Source of the DNA: a virus
Direction: 5' to 3' (one strand)
Length of the DNA: 31,591 nucleotides
Virus record (IMG/VR): IMGVR_UViG_3300046007_008112
Span: 1 to 31,591 of that record
A model generated the notes under the pieces. The model ran no database searches. It worked only from the letters and a program-made list of their open reading frames with translations, and was not told the origin of the DNA. Every line of letters begins with the position of its first letter. Position 1 is the stretch's first letter. Shown here in pieces: positions 21,518 to 27,165 of this stretch. The translations under genes were made by a program, and so were the position numbers.

Positions 21518-21789
21518 CTGATCTTTTACGCAGAGCATGGGCCACGTTGTATACGTTTAAGCAGGCTTATCCAGAAAATTGGCATGAGGACGACGAACAG
21601 GTTTTGAAAGACCTGATGCGGGCAGACTTAAAACTGTCTGGCGTGAAGCTCAAGTGGCATGGACTGACGGATGAAGAATTCGATGCAATTTACGAAGCGC
21701 ATCACAACCAATATGGGGAATGTGAGTCACCAAACTTTGGTTATGAACGTGCTATCGAAGTTAAGCTCAAGGAGAAGAACAATGAGTGA
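21514..21789 (+). CDS. Hypothetical protein (91 aa)
   Basis: GCGGAGGCGGC precedes ATG 21514. The product MTDLLRRAWATLYTFKQAYPENWHEDDEQVLKDLMRADLKLSGVKLKWHGLTDEEFDAIYEAHHNQYGECESPNFGYERAIEVKLKEKNNE is helical and charged, with an LTDEEFDAIYEAH segment (ltdeEi--iy-----yge---p-fg---A-Ai--kLkekN) common in phage small proteins. Function unknown. Confidence 0.65.
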   Translation: MTDLLRRAWATLYTFKQAYPENWHEDDEQVLKDLMRADLKLSGVKLKWHGLTDEEFDAIYEAHHNQYGECESPNFGYERAIEVKLKEKNNE

Positions 21790-21868
21790 CGAAACACAGC
21801 TATCAGTGAAGACCATCTTCCTGATCATTACGGCGTCGAGTCTGGTGAAGGAGAAGGTGAAGCCATGA
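21782..21868 (+). pseudogene. Truncated copy of the small membrane-peptide gene
   Basis: ATG 21782 overlaps the previous stop. The 28-residue product MSDETQLSVKTIFLIITASSLVKEKVKP matches the first ~16 residues of the 23303 gene (MSDETEMSVKTIFLII) and then diverges, losing the membrane segment. At DNA level the first 14 bases and a later 21-base block (AAGACCATCTTCCTGATCATT, 21810-21830) are identical in both copies. Its stop overlaps the methyltransferase ATG. It looks like a leftover from a duplication that brackets the methyltransferase gene, now serving perhaps as a leader peptide. Confidence 0.65.
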
Positions 21869-23247
21869 GATTCGGATCAGTATGCAGCGGCATTGAAGCG
21901 GCCTCAGTAGCGTGGCATCCACTTGGATGGCAAGCTGCGTGGTTCTCGGAGATCGAGCCGTTTCCCAGCGCGGTGCTGGCCCACCACTACCCTGATGTCC
22001 CCAACCTTGGAGACATGACACTACTGCCAGAGCGCATCCTCTCGGCTGAGGTCGAGGCACCAGACCTATTTTGTGGTGGCACACCATGCCAAGCCTTCTC
22101 GGTGGCCGGTCTTCGTAATTCTCTGGACGATGCCAGAGGCAATCTTTCACTCATATTCGCAGGTATCGCAAATGCAATTGACCATGTTCGATCTGTTCGA
22201 GGAGACGATCCGGCAATCATCTTCTGGGAGAACGTCCCAGGAGTCCTCTCAACCAAAGACAACGCATTCGGCTGCTTTCTTGCAGCACTTGCCGGGGAAG
22301 ATGATCCGATCATCCCATCAGGGGAAAAATGGACAAACGCAGGTTGTGTGTATGGTCCCCAAAGAGCAGTCGCGTGGCGAGTCCTTGACGCCCAATATTT
22401 CGGAGTGGCCCAACGACGCCGTCGTGTGTTCGTTGTCGCAAGTGCTAGAGCAGACTTTGATCCCGCAGCGGTTCTTTTTGAGTTCGACGGCCTGCGCCGG
22501 GATACTGCGCCGAGCAGAGAAGCGGGGCAAAAGCCTGCCCCTTGCGTTACAAACGGCCCTCCTTTCAGTCGCACAGGCAACGAAAGAGTAGAGGCTGAGG
22601 CTATGGTGGTAGCCGTACGAAAGGTTGCTTTAGGTGAATACTTGGATGATGGCGTTGCCAGCACCATGAAAGCTAGGGACTACAAAGAGGCAACTGATCT
22701 GGTGGCACAAACTTTTTCAATCCCAGCAATTGGGCACATTGTTAAAGATGATGTGGCAAGCACCATGACAAGACACACTGGTAGTGGATCTGGAGAAACT
22801 CAAAACCCTGCATTTGTGGCGCAGCCAGCCTACGCAATCCAAGGCAGCATGATCGGTCGCAACGACAATGCTAGCCCGCAAGGTGATGGCATCAATGAAG
22901 AAGTATGCTTTACGCAGAACACAATTGATCGCCATGCAGTGGCGCAGCCAATCGGTTGGGACGAGGAGTTGAACGCCAGCACCGAGCAGTCTGGAACCCT
23001 GCTGCGCGGCGGTCAGGGCGGTCGCCATGATGGCGTCATGACATCGACCATGCAAGTGCGCCGTCTTACGCCAGTTGAGTGCGAACGCCTACAAGGGTTC
23101 CCCGACAACTACACCAACATCCCTTGGCGCAAGAAAGATGAGTCGCCTGATGGCCCACGGTACAAGGCGCTGGGCAACTCATGGGCGGTGCCAAATGTCA
23201 GATGGATCGGCCAACGGATCGCAGAGCATTTGAAAGCCCATCCCTAA
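21865..23247 (+). CDS. dcm: C5 cytosine-specific DNA methyltransferase
   Basis: The 460-residue protein has the standard motif series: motif I FGSVCSGIEAASVAW (3-17), motif IV GGTPCQAFSVAG with catalytic Cys75, motif VI WENV (121-124), motif VIII QRRRRVF (183-189), motif IX RRLTPVECERLQGFPDNYT, and motif X ALGNSWAVPNV near the end. The target-recognition part (about 200-390) is long and repetitive (VASTMKARDYK and VASTMTRHTG; VAQP twice). It would methylate phage DNA to evade host restriction. No partner nuclease is seen, so it is an orphan. A second open frame (22172-22591) is nested inside it. Confidence 0.9.
   Translation: MRFGSVCSGIEAASVAWHPLGWQAAWFSEIEPFPSAVLAHHYPDVPNLGDMTLLPERILSAEVEAPDLFCGGTPCQAFSVAGLRNSLDDARGNLSLIFAGIANAIDHVRSVRGDDPAIIFWENVPGVLSTKDNAFGCFLAALAGEDDPIIPSGEKWTNAGCVYGPQRAVAWRVLDAQYFGVAQRRRRVFVVASARADFDPAAVLFEFDGLRRDTAPSREAGQKPAPCVTNGPPFSRTGNERVEAEAMVVAVRKVALGEYLDDGVASTMKARDYKEATDLVAQTFSIPAIGHIVKDDVASTMTRHTGSGSGETQNPAFVAQPAYAIQGSMIGRNDNASPQGDGINEEVCFTQNTIDRHAVAQPIGWDEELNASTEQSGTLLRGGQGGRHDGVMTSTMQVRRLTPVECERLQGFPDNYTNIPWRKKDESPDGPRYKALGNSWAVPNVRWIGQRIAEHLKAHP
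22172..22591 (+). CDS. Gene nested in the methyltransferase, +1 frame (139 aa)
   Basis: This frame is open from 22073; I start at ATG 22172 (MQLTMFDLFEETIRQSSSGRTSQESS), with ATG 22184 as the alternative. It overlaps methyltransferase residues 103-242 completely. The C-terminal half reads LTPNISEWPNDAVVCSLSQVLEQTLIPQRFFLSSTACAGILRRAEKRGKSLPLALQTAL. I recognise this as a recurrent phage protein pattern (SSSGkTs-----, then iseWpn----cSLs-iLE---iP-ryfLs--AC-GILRRa-kRGK-LP--L--AL), normally met next to or within cytosine methyltransferase genes. That reading, plus its length, argues against a shadow frame. Ribosome-binding evidence is weak. Function unknown. Confidence 0.6.
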   Translation: MQLTMFDLFEETIRQSSSGRTSQESSQPKTTHSAAFLQHLPGKMIRSSHQGKNGQTQVVCMVPKEQSRGESLTPNISEWPNDAVVCSLSQVLEQTLIPQRFFLSSTACAGILRRAEKRGKSLPLALQTALLSVAQATKE

Positions 23248-23302
23248 AATCCCCATTCCCAAAAGAAGTGGTATGTCGAGGAAACTGAAAAAGTGAGTGG
23301 CG

Positions 23303-23413
23303 ATGAGTGACGAAACCGAAATGTCTGTAAAGACCATCTTCCTGATCATTGCCGTTGCGTTGCTGATCTTCTGGCACGCTGTGATCTACTTCATTTATTG
23401 GGGGCTGACATGA
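23303..23413 (+). CDS. Small single-span membrane protein (36 aa)
   Basis: The product MSDETEMSVKTIFLIIAVALLIFWHAVIYFIYWGLT has a short polar front and one hydrophobic segment (12-34). The stop overlaps the next ATG (ATGA), supporting translation. It is the intact sister of the truncated copy at 21782, on the other side of the methyltransferase. Role unknown; short membrane peptides of this kind often act in exclusion or lysis control. Confidence 0.65.
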   Translation: MSDETEMSVKTIFLIIAVALLIFWHAVIYFIYWGLT

Positions 23414-23613
23414 GCAACATGCCAATTCACAACGCCGCGAGGGACAAAGCGTGGGCCGCTTTCATCTCAAGGAAAACCATCAAGGATATGTTTCCGCAGG
23501 ATTTCAAGTTCCCGCTTGACCGTGGGTACTACGAGCTTTGGTGTCAATGCTGGGACAAGGCGTGGGATGCAGGGTTCAAAGACGGCTACAAGGCTGGCGA
23601 GGAGTCAAAATGA
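23410..23613 (+). CDS. Hypothetical protein (67 aa)
   Basis: ATG 23410 overlaps the previous stop. The product MSNMPIHNAARDKAWAAFISRKTIKDMFPQDFKFPLDRGYYELWCQCWDKAWDAGFKDGYKAGEESK is Trp-rich, with paired DKAWAA / DKAWDAGFKDGYKAG elements near its ends. The W---W--G---G---g shape is common in small phage proteins of unknown function. Confidence 0.62.
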   Translation: MSNMPIHNAARDKAWAAFISRKTIKDMFPQDFKFPLDRGYYELWCQCWDKAWDAGFKDGYKAGEESK

Positions 23614-23864
23614 TCTGTGACGATTGCGATACTGTGGCGTACTGCACCAAGCACGGGTGCGTCCCGAAGCAACCCACACCGGAGGACGAGGAGTTCACCC
23701 GAGTGGAAACCGAGAGCAAGCTGCGACAGCACCTCATCCACCACATCACCCACAAGACCGACCCTGTGGATGACTTCCGGGCTCGGCTGGCGCAGGCCAT
23801 CGAGGCGATGCCTTTTGGAGACACCGCAGCCAGCTTTGCAGCGTTTGTGAGGCAGTTCAAGTGA
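23610..23864 (+). CDS. Small putative zinc-binding protein (84 aa)
   Basis: ATG 23610 overlaps the previous stop; GAGGAG lies just upstream. The N-terminus MICDDCDTVAYCTKHGCVPKQP has four Cys and a His (C3, C6, C12, H15, C17), which fits one zinc site. A helical C-terminus follows (DDFRARLAQAIEAMPFGDTAASFAAFVRQFK). It is the last gene of this operon; a terminator begins at its stop codon. Confidence 0.65.
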   Translation: MICDDCDTVAYCTKHGCVPKQPTPEDEEFTRVETESKLRQHLIHHITHKTDPVDDFRARLAQAIEAMPFGDTAASFAAFVRQFK

Positions 23865-23890
23865 CCCGTCCCCTGAGGCGGGTTTTTTCT
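23864..23890 (+). terminator. Intrinsic terminator of the 20189-23864 operon
   Basis: ACCCGTC (23864-23870) pairs with GGCGGGT (23877-23883), including one G-T pair, over the loop CCCTGA. A run of six T (23883-23888) follows. Confidence 0.85.
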
Positions 23891-23926
23891 AGGTGCTTTC
23901 CCTAGTATGGTGCAAAAAAGCAACAG

Positions 23927-24466
23927 TTACTTGCGCCAATCAGTCTGATCCCAGTTGCCTTTGCCGTGGTTGCACTCGTGACAAAGGATCTGAAGGTTGC
24001 TGATTTCCATGGCCAGAGATGGCCAGGCTTTGCGCGGTTTGATGTGGTCTACGTTCATCACGGCACCCGCGGCTGGCGTAGCCCCGCAGCACATGCACTT
24101 CGGTCCGTACTTCTTGAGGGCCTCCATACGGAGCTTGCGCCACTCGTAGGTTTCTAGGAACTCCTTAGAGGTTACATCTACGCCCGCGACCTTTGTGGGT
24201 TGTGGCCGACTTGGGATGGTCGTCCGGACATCGCTTCGCAGCTTTTGCTGCCTCCTGGCCTTCTTCGCCGCTTTCCGGGCCCGCTGCTTTTCGGCTTTGC
24301 TTTGTTTCGGCGGAGGCGCCGGCTTGGCGTCTATCTGCTTTTGCCTCTCACTCTTCTTCTCGGCCTCTCTCTCGATCTTCTTGCTTGCCCTGATCTTTGC
24401 CAGAAACTCCATGCGCTGATGAGGTGTAGCGTTCTTCCAGGCCTCTGATGTGAACAAGTCTTCCAT
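23927..24466 (-). CDS. HNH endonuclease
   Basis: I start at ATG 24466 (MEDLFTSEAWKNATPHQRMEFLAKIRAS), giving 179 residues. Residues about 30-75 are a Lys/Arg/Ala-rich basic helix. The C-terminal HNH domain reads YEWRKLRMEALKKYGPKCMCCGATPAAGAVMNVDHIKPRKAWPSLAMEISNLQILCHECNHGKGN. Two CxxC pairs bind zinc and VDHI holds the catalytic His, with NLQILCHECNHGKGN closing the fold. No good SD is seen ahead of the start. Such proteins are packaging-linked nickases or homing enzymes. It lies downstream of a structured gene-free region (24467-25062), which may matter for its role. Confidence 0.82.
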   Translation of the reverse strand: MEDLFTSEAWKNATPHQRMEFLAKIRASKKIEREAEKKSERQKQIDAKPAPPPKQSKAEKQRARKAAKKARRQQKLRSDVRTTIPSRPQPTKVAGVDVTSKEFLETYEWRKLRMEALKKYGPKCMCCGATPAAGAVMNVDHIKPRKAWPSLAMEISNLQILCHECNHGKGNWDQTDWRK

Positions 24467-25062
24467 GTGAGTCCGAGCGAGTGAGTGAGCGATTTTCGGG
24501 AAAGCTATGCCTAACGGTGACCGTGGCCACCTACATAGCATTACCTGAGTCGTCGGTCGTTCGCTCGCTTCATCAGGGGGTGTGTAAAGTTGTTCGCCAC
24601 ACCCTATCTCCCAACGTTATCCGCTCAACATGCGGCATTCCCTGACCACACCGTCGGGAGGCGACCCTACCCTCGCCACCGTGTACCGTCTCAATGAAGG
24701 ACTGGATTGGTATAGCTACTCTACGATCACTCTATCCCTATGCGCCCGGCTGGGGATGCTTCTGTCCGGGGTACAACACAAGCCAGAACTGTAGTGACCC
24801 TGCTCCTTGGGAACTACGCTTTGGCTGCGCTCCGTGACGGCCACAGTTACTCACTTCCTTCACCCTCGGTATGAGATCTTTCCCGCTAGACTCTTGCGTC
24901 GGCCGCCGCAGCAGGTGAGGGGGCGCGAACGCCCATGAAAAAAGCCGCTTACAACTACGATCCGGTAGCAACCTTAACTGATGACTCTCCCACTGAAAGC
25001 ATCGGGTAAGGCGGATCGTATGTGTAAACGGCCTTAGTTTCTCGTCGCTTGCTACGGCAACG
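24467..25062 (-). ncRNA. Candidate structured non-coding RNA upstream of the HNH gene
   Basis: No convincing gene lies in these ~600 bases. The minus strand begins after a good promoter and folds into many hairpins. They are a long helix 24944-25032 (10 bp plus 9 bp around a 2-nt internal loop); GGGCG-TTCG-CGCCC at about 24920-24933; GGCGA/TCGCC over GGGTAGGG (about 24660-24678); GGGTGTG/CACACCC (about 24577-24604); and GCTATG/CATAGC enclosing GGTG/CACC (about 24504-24539). T6 at 24938-24943 may end a short ~125-nt form. It could be a large phage RNA of the GOLLD/ROOL sort, a regulatory leader of the HNH gene, or something new. I could not match it to a known class. Confidence 0.55.
24938..25032 (-). 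terminator. Long hairpin followed by T6 (possible end of a short RNA)
   Basis: On the minus strand GCCGTTTACA pairs with TGTAAGCGGC (one G-U), and inside it TACGATCCG pairs perfectly with CGGATCGTA. CCTTA/TAAGG lies within the apical part. TTTTTT follows the 3' arm directly. The span (89 nt) is long for a terminator, so this may equally be an internal domain of a longer RNA. Confidence 0.5.
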
Positions 25063-25067
25063 CCCCC

Positions 25068-25097
25068 AGTATACCAAGAAGTCCCAAGACGTTGCAA
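25068..25097 (-). promoter_or_regulatory. Promoter for the candidate ncRNA
   Basis: On the minus strand TTGCAA (25092-25097) and TATACT (25068-25073) are 18 bp apart. A TGG immediately before the -10 gives an extended -10 element. Transcription would start near 25061-25062. Confidence 0.65.
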
Positions 25098-25148
25098 GAA
25101 CATATAGGGTTTGTGCAAAAACGACACGATGTCGCTTTTGAACCGCCT

Positions 25149-25185
25149 AAAAAAGAAACCCCCCTCACGTCTGAGGTGAGAGGGG
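25149..25185 (-). terminator. Intrinsic terminator after the VRR-NUC gene
   Basis: On the minus strand CCCCTC(TC)AC pairs with GTGAGGGG over CTCAGAC, with a 2-nt bulge, followed by GGTTTCTTTTTT. It isolates the downstream promoter and ncRNA-like region from VRR-NUC transcription. Confidence 0.75.
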
Positions 25186-25241
25186 AAACAACCTTTTCAA
25201 AGGAAAACCATGAAGCGGCAACTGCTTGCCGCGGTTTCACT

Positions 25242-25526
25242 TTAGCCGCATTGCTTGAGCAGCGCAAGGGCCTCCTCTACGCCCGTCACAATGTGCAGGT
25301 TATCGCCGGGCCAGCGGTCATGAAACTTCTGCTCCGCGGGCGATAACTGCCTCGCCGAGGGCGGGAGCCTGCCATTCTTGACCTCCAGCAGCAACGTGTG
25401 CCCCCGATACCACACCAGCAAATCAAACCGGCCGGCGTCATTGATGGTCTCCACATGGGCGCCGCACGCCTGCAGAGCAGAGATGATCTGGTCCTCATTG
25501 GCGTCCCGGCGTGCAGCCATCCTCAT
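25242..25526 (-). CDS. VRR-NUC domain nuclease
   Basis: The 94-residue protein reads MRMAARRDANEDQIISALQACGAHVETINDAGRFDLLVWYRGHTLLLEVKNGRLPPSARQLSPAEQKFHDRWPGDNLHIVTGVEEALALL. The N-terminal E in ANEDQI, GRFDLLVWYRG with Asp, LLEVK (PD-(D/E)XK core) and the LSPAEQKFHDRW helix are the full set for a stand-alone viral VRR-NUC. These are Holliday-junction or branched-DNA nucleases in repair and replication. AAGGA lies 9 nt before ATG 25526; the internal ATG 25520 is possible. It is divergent from the recombination operon. Confidence 0.85.
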   Translation of the reverse strand: MRMAARRDANEDQIISALQACGAHVETINDAGRFDLLVWYRGHTLLLEVKNGRLPPSARQLSPAEQKFHDRWPGDNLHIVTGVEEALALLKQCG

Positions 25527-25574
25527 AAGGGAAAGTCCTTAGATAAAAACATATTGCATCCAGTCTATCAGGTG

Positions 25575-25605
25575 TTGACATGTCTGGGAATCTACCTGCT
25601 ATAAT
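25575..25605 (+). promoter_or_regulatory. Strong sigma70 promoter of the recombination operon
   Basis: A perfect TTGACA (25575-25580) and a perfect TATAAT (25600-25605) are 19 bp apart, with TGC just before the -10 (extended -10). The spacing is 2 bp longer than ideal. Start is expected near 25612, giving a ~508-nt leader before ATG 26120. Confidence 0.85.
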
Positions 25606-25611
25606 CAACCA

Positions 25612-26119
25612 CAGACTACCTGATATAAATGGCGAGCAGTCGAAAGGCGAGGTGGGGTCGGCCAAGGTCCTGACCGGCTCGGCAAGGGCTGACAACAGCC
25701 AGAAGGATCAATCCTTCTGAGTGTTGTGCGAGCCTTGGACCGGCAAGGTCGGGAGTGGAGAGCATGGGTGAGGTCAGGCACGGCAAGCACTGGCAAGGGC
25801 TGTTTACAGCGGGGAGGCGACTCAACGAGCCGCTTCTTCGGTGGCAACACCATTTGGCGGGCTACGGTTAGCAAAGCTATGGCTTGGAAGCGCACCGATT
25901 GGCCGGGATCGCTAGGGATCGGCAAGGGCTGTTAACAGCGGGGTGAATGTTCAATGAGCTTTCACTTCGGTGGCAACACCAATTGGCGTGGCTGTACTCG
26001 GCGAGAGCGCGGTCAGGCTCGGCCGGCAAAGCTGTGGCATGGGCTGCAATGCAGCGGGATGGGTCTTTATCGAGGATTCATTCCGATGCAAAGGTGCATC
26101 AATCAACTACAGGAAAACC
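25612..26119 (+). ncRNA. Leader with four tandem structured RNA repeats (A-D)
   Basis: GGCAAGGGCTG begins at 25681, 25792 and 25921, and GGCATGGGCTG at 26037 (spacing 111, 129 and 116 nt). Each starts a module of small hairpins. In units B and C the offsets are identical: HP1 GCTG-4 nt-CAGC (25799-25810; 25928-25939), GGGG, HP2 (25815-25835; 25944-25964), CTTC, HP3 GGTG-GCAA-CACC with a GNRA loop (25840-25851; 25969-25980). HP2 differs in sequence but keeps pairing, with three fully compensatory base-pair changes. Unit D (26043-26100) repeats the plan with other sequences and ends at the SD. Unit A has HP1 (25687-25700) and HP2 (25701-25718). Open frames here do not resemble proteins. Confidence 0.72.
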
Positions 26120-26689
26120 ATGAAGACTGTTTCAATTCAAATCACCGGCAAATCGCCGCTGCTCATGCACTCGGACCGATTTGCCAACCCGCTGGACCCG
26201 TTGACCAAGGCCCACAAAGAGCTGACAGGCAAGCGCAAGAAGACCGACGACGACCACATTGCCATCGCCCGCAGCGAGTTCATCGGCGGCTGCTACTGGC
26301 GCAAAGATGTTGGCTTCTACATTCCGGCACAAAACCTCGACGCCTGTTTGATCGCCGCGGCCAAGCTCCAAAAGCTGGGAGTCAAGTTCAAGCAAGGCGT
26401 GCAGGTGCTGGAAGACGAGCTTCAGTTTGAAGGCTACGAACGCAAAACCCCCGAGCAACTCTGGAGCGACGCCGATCATGTGGACTGCCGCGGCGTCAAG
26501 GTCGGCACCTCAAAGATCATGCGCTACCGCCCCATCCTCCGCAAATGGAGTGTCAAAGCAACCATCGTCGTCAACGAGGACGTGGTGAACATCAGCGAAG
26601 TCAAGAAGGCCGCACAAGACGCCGGCGCACTGATCGGGCTTGGCGACTACCGCCCGCGCTTTGGTCGCTTTAACGTGGACTTCATATGA
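26120..26689 (+). CDS. RAMP-like phage protein of the recombination operon (189 aa)
   Basis: ATG 26120 follows ACAGGAAAACC, just behind the last leader hairpin; the open frame back to 25970 runs through that structured leader. The protein begins MKTVSIQITGKSPLLMHSDRFANPLDP and has an HIAIARSEFIGGCYWRKDVGFYIPAQNLDACLIAAAKLQ middle, VLEDELQFEGY, and ends GALIGLGDYRPRFGRFNVDFI. The G-tPLLMh--r opening and GLGD-RP-fGrF ending occur in an uncharacterised phage family near annealases and SSBs. The C-terminal pattern resembles Cas7/RAMP RNA-binding proteins; I regard that link as inference. Confidence 0.75.
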   Translation: MKTVSIQITGKSPLLMHSDRFANPLDPLTKAHKELTGKRKKTDDDHIAIARSEFIGGCYWRKDVGFYIPAQNLDACLIAAAKLQKLGVKFKQGVQVLEDELQFEGYERKTPEQLWSDADHVDCRGVKVGTSKIMRYRPILRKWSVKATIVVNEDVVNISEVKKAAQDAGALIGLGDYRPRFGRFNVDFI

Positions 26690-27165
26690 CAGAACCGACC
26701 CTGTTCCCGGCCTGGAAACAGGCCGTCAGGGTGCTGCTCGATGAGGGACTAACCTATGGCAGCACCGTTACACGGAAACGCCTTGCAGACCTCTGTCAGG
26801 TCAGACAGCCAGAGAGCATCGAGGATGTGCGGCGCTACGACTTGGAGCTACTCACTTGCATCACGGAGATCAAGGACGTTTTGCTTACCGCTCACTGCAT
26901 GTTGCTGGTCACCGACAACAAGGGCGCATACGTCGTTATCGCGCCAGAGTCGCAGACCCAGTATGCGGTGGACAACGGCATCAAAGCCATCGGCCGCGAG
27001 ATGAAGAAGATGTCAATGGCCGTCAGCTTTACAAAGACGGACCTTCTGTCTGACGCAGACCGGGCCAAGAACGCAGACGCCCAGGCAAAGATCGCCATGC
27101 TTGCTGGGATGGTCAAGACCAAGGGCGCCGATTTATTGAAACTATCAGAACGGAAACCTGAATGA
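26686..27165 (+). CDS. Hypothetical protein (159 aa), possible winged helix
   Basis: ATG 26686 overlaps the previous stop. The product begins MTEPTLFPAWKQAVRVLLDEGLTYGSTVTRKRLADLCQVRQPESIEDVRRYDLELLTCITEIKDVLLTAHCMLLVTDNKGAYVVIAPESQTQYAVDNGIKAIGREMKKM. The first 90 residues look like helix-turn-helix plus a wing (LLVTDNKGAYVVIAP), and the end is helical. Similar proteins sit beside annealase/exonuclease genes in phages. A regulatory or DNA-binding role is possible. Confidence 0.68.
   Translation: MTEPTLFPAWKQAVRVLLDEGLTYGSTVTRKRLADLCQVRQPESIEDVRRYDLELLTCITEIKDVLLTAHCMLLVTDNKGAYVVIAPESQTQYAVDNGIKAIGREMKKMSMAVSFTKTDLLSDADRAKNADAQAKIAMLAGMVKTKGADLLKLSERKPE

Noticed and set aside
21865-23247. 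Restriction-modification system around the methyltransferase
   Set aside because: No restriction endonuclease or specificity gene flanks it; the HNH gene at 23927 is on the other strand behind a terminator and looks like a generic phage HNH.
24738-25127. Minus-strand open frame of 129 aa in the ncRNA-like region
   Set aside because: It has no SD, atypical composition (CKRLFSWAFAPPHLLRRPTQ) and no coupling, and it starts upstream of the predicted promoter start; structured RNA explains the region better.
25605-25925. Open frames on both strands in the leader repeats (also 25726-25935 and 25954-26430 plus)
   Set aside because: They cross repeats whose changes preserve RNA pairing rather than codons, and they overlap a recognisable gene or its leader; none resembles a protein.
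25612-26119. Type III toxin-antitoxin (ToxIN-like) RNA repeats
   Set aside because: The units are about 110-130 nt rather than ~36 nt, no terminator separates them from the next gene, and the downstream protein does not resemble the ToxN nuclease.
24467-26119. tRNA genes
   Set aside because: I looked for cloverleaf arms and a T-loop (GGTTCGA-type) in the gene-free stretches and found none with a proper acceptor stem; a tRNAscan run would be decisive.
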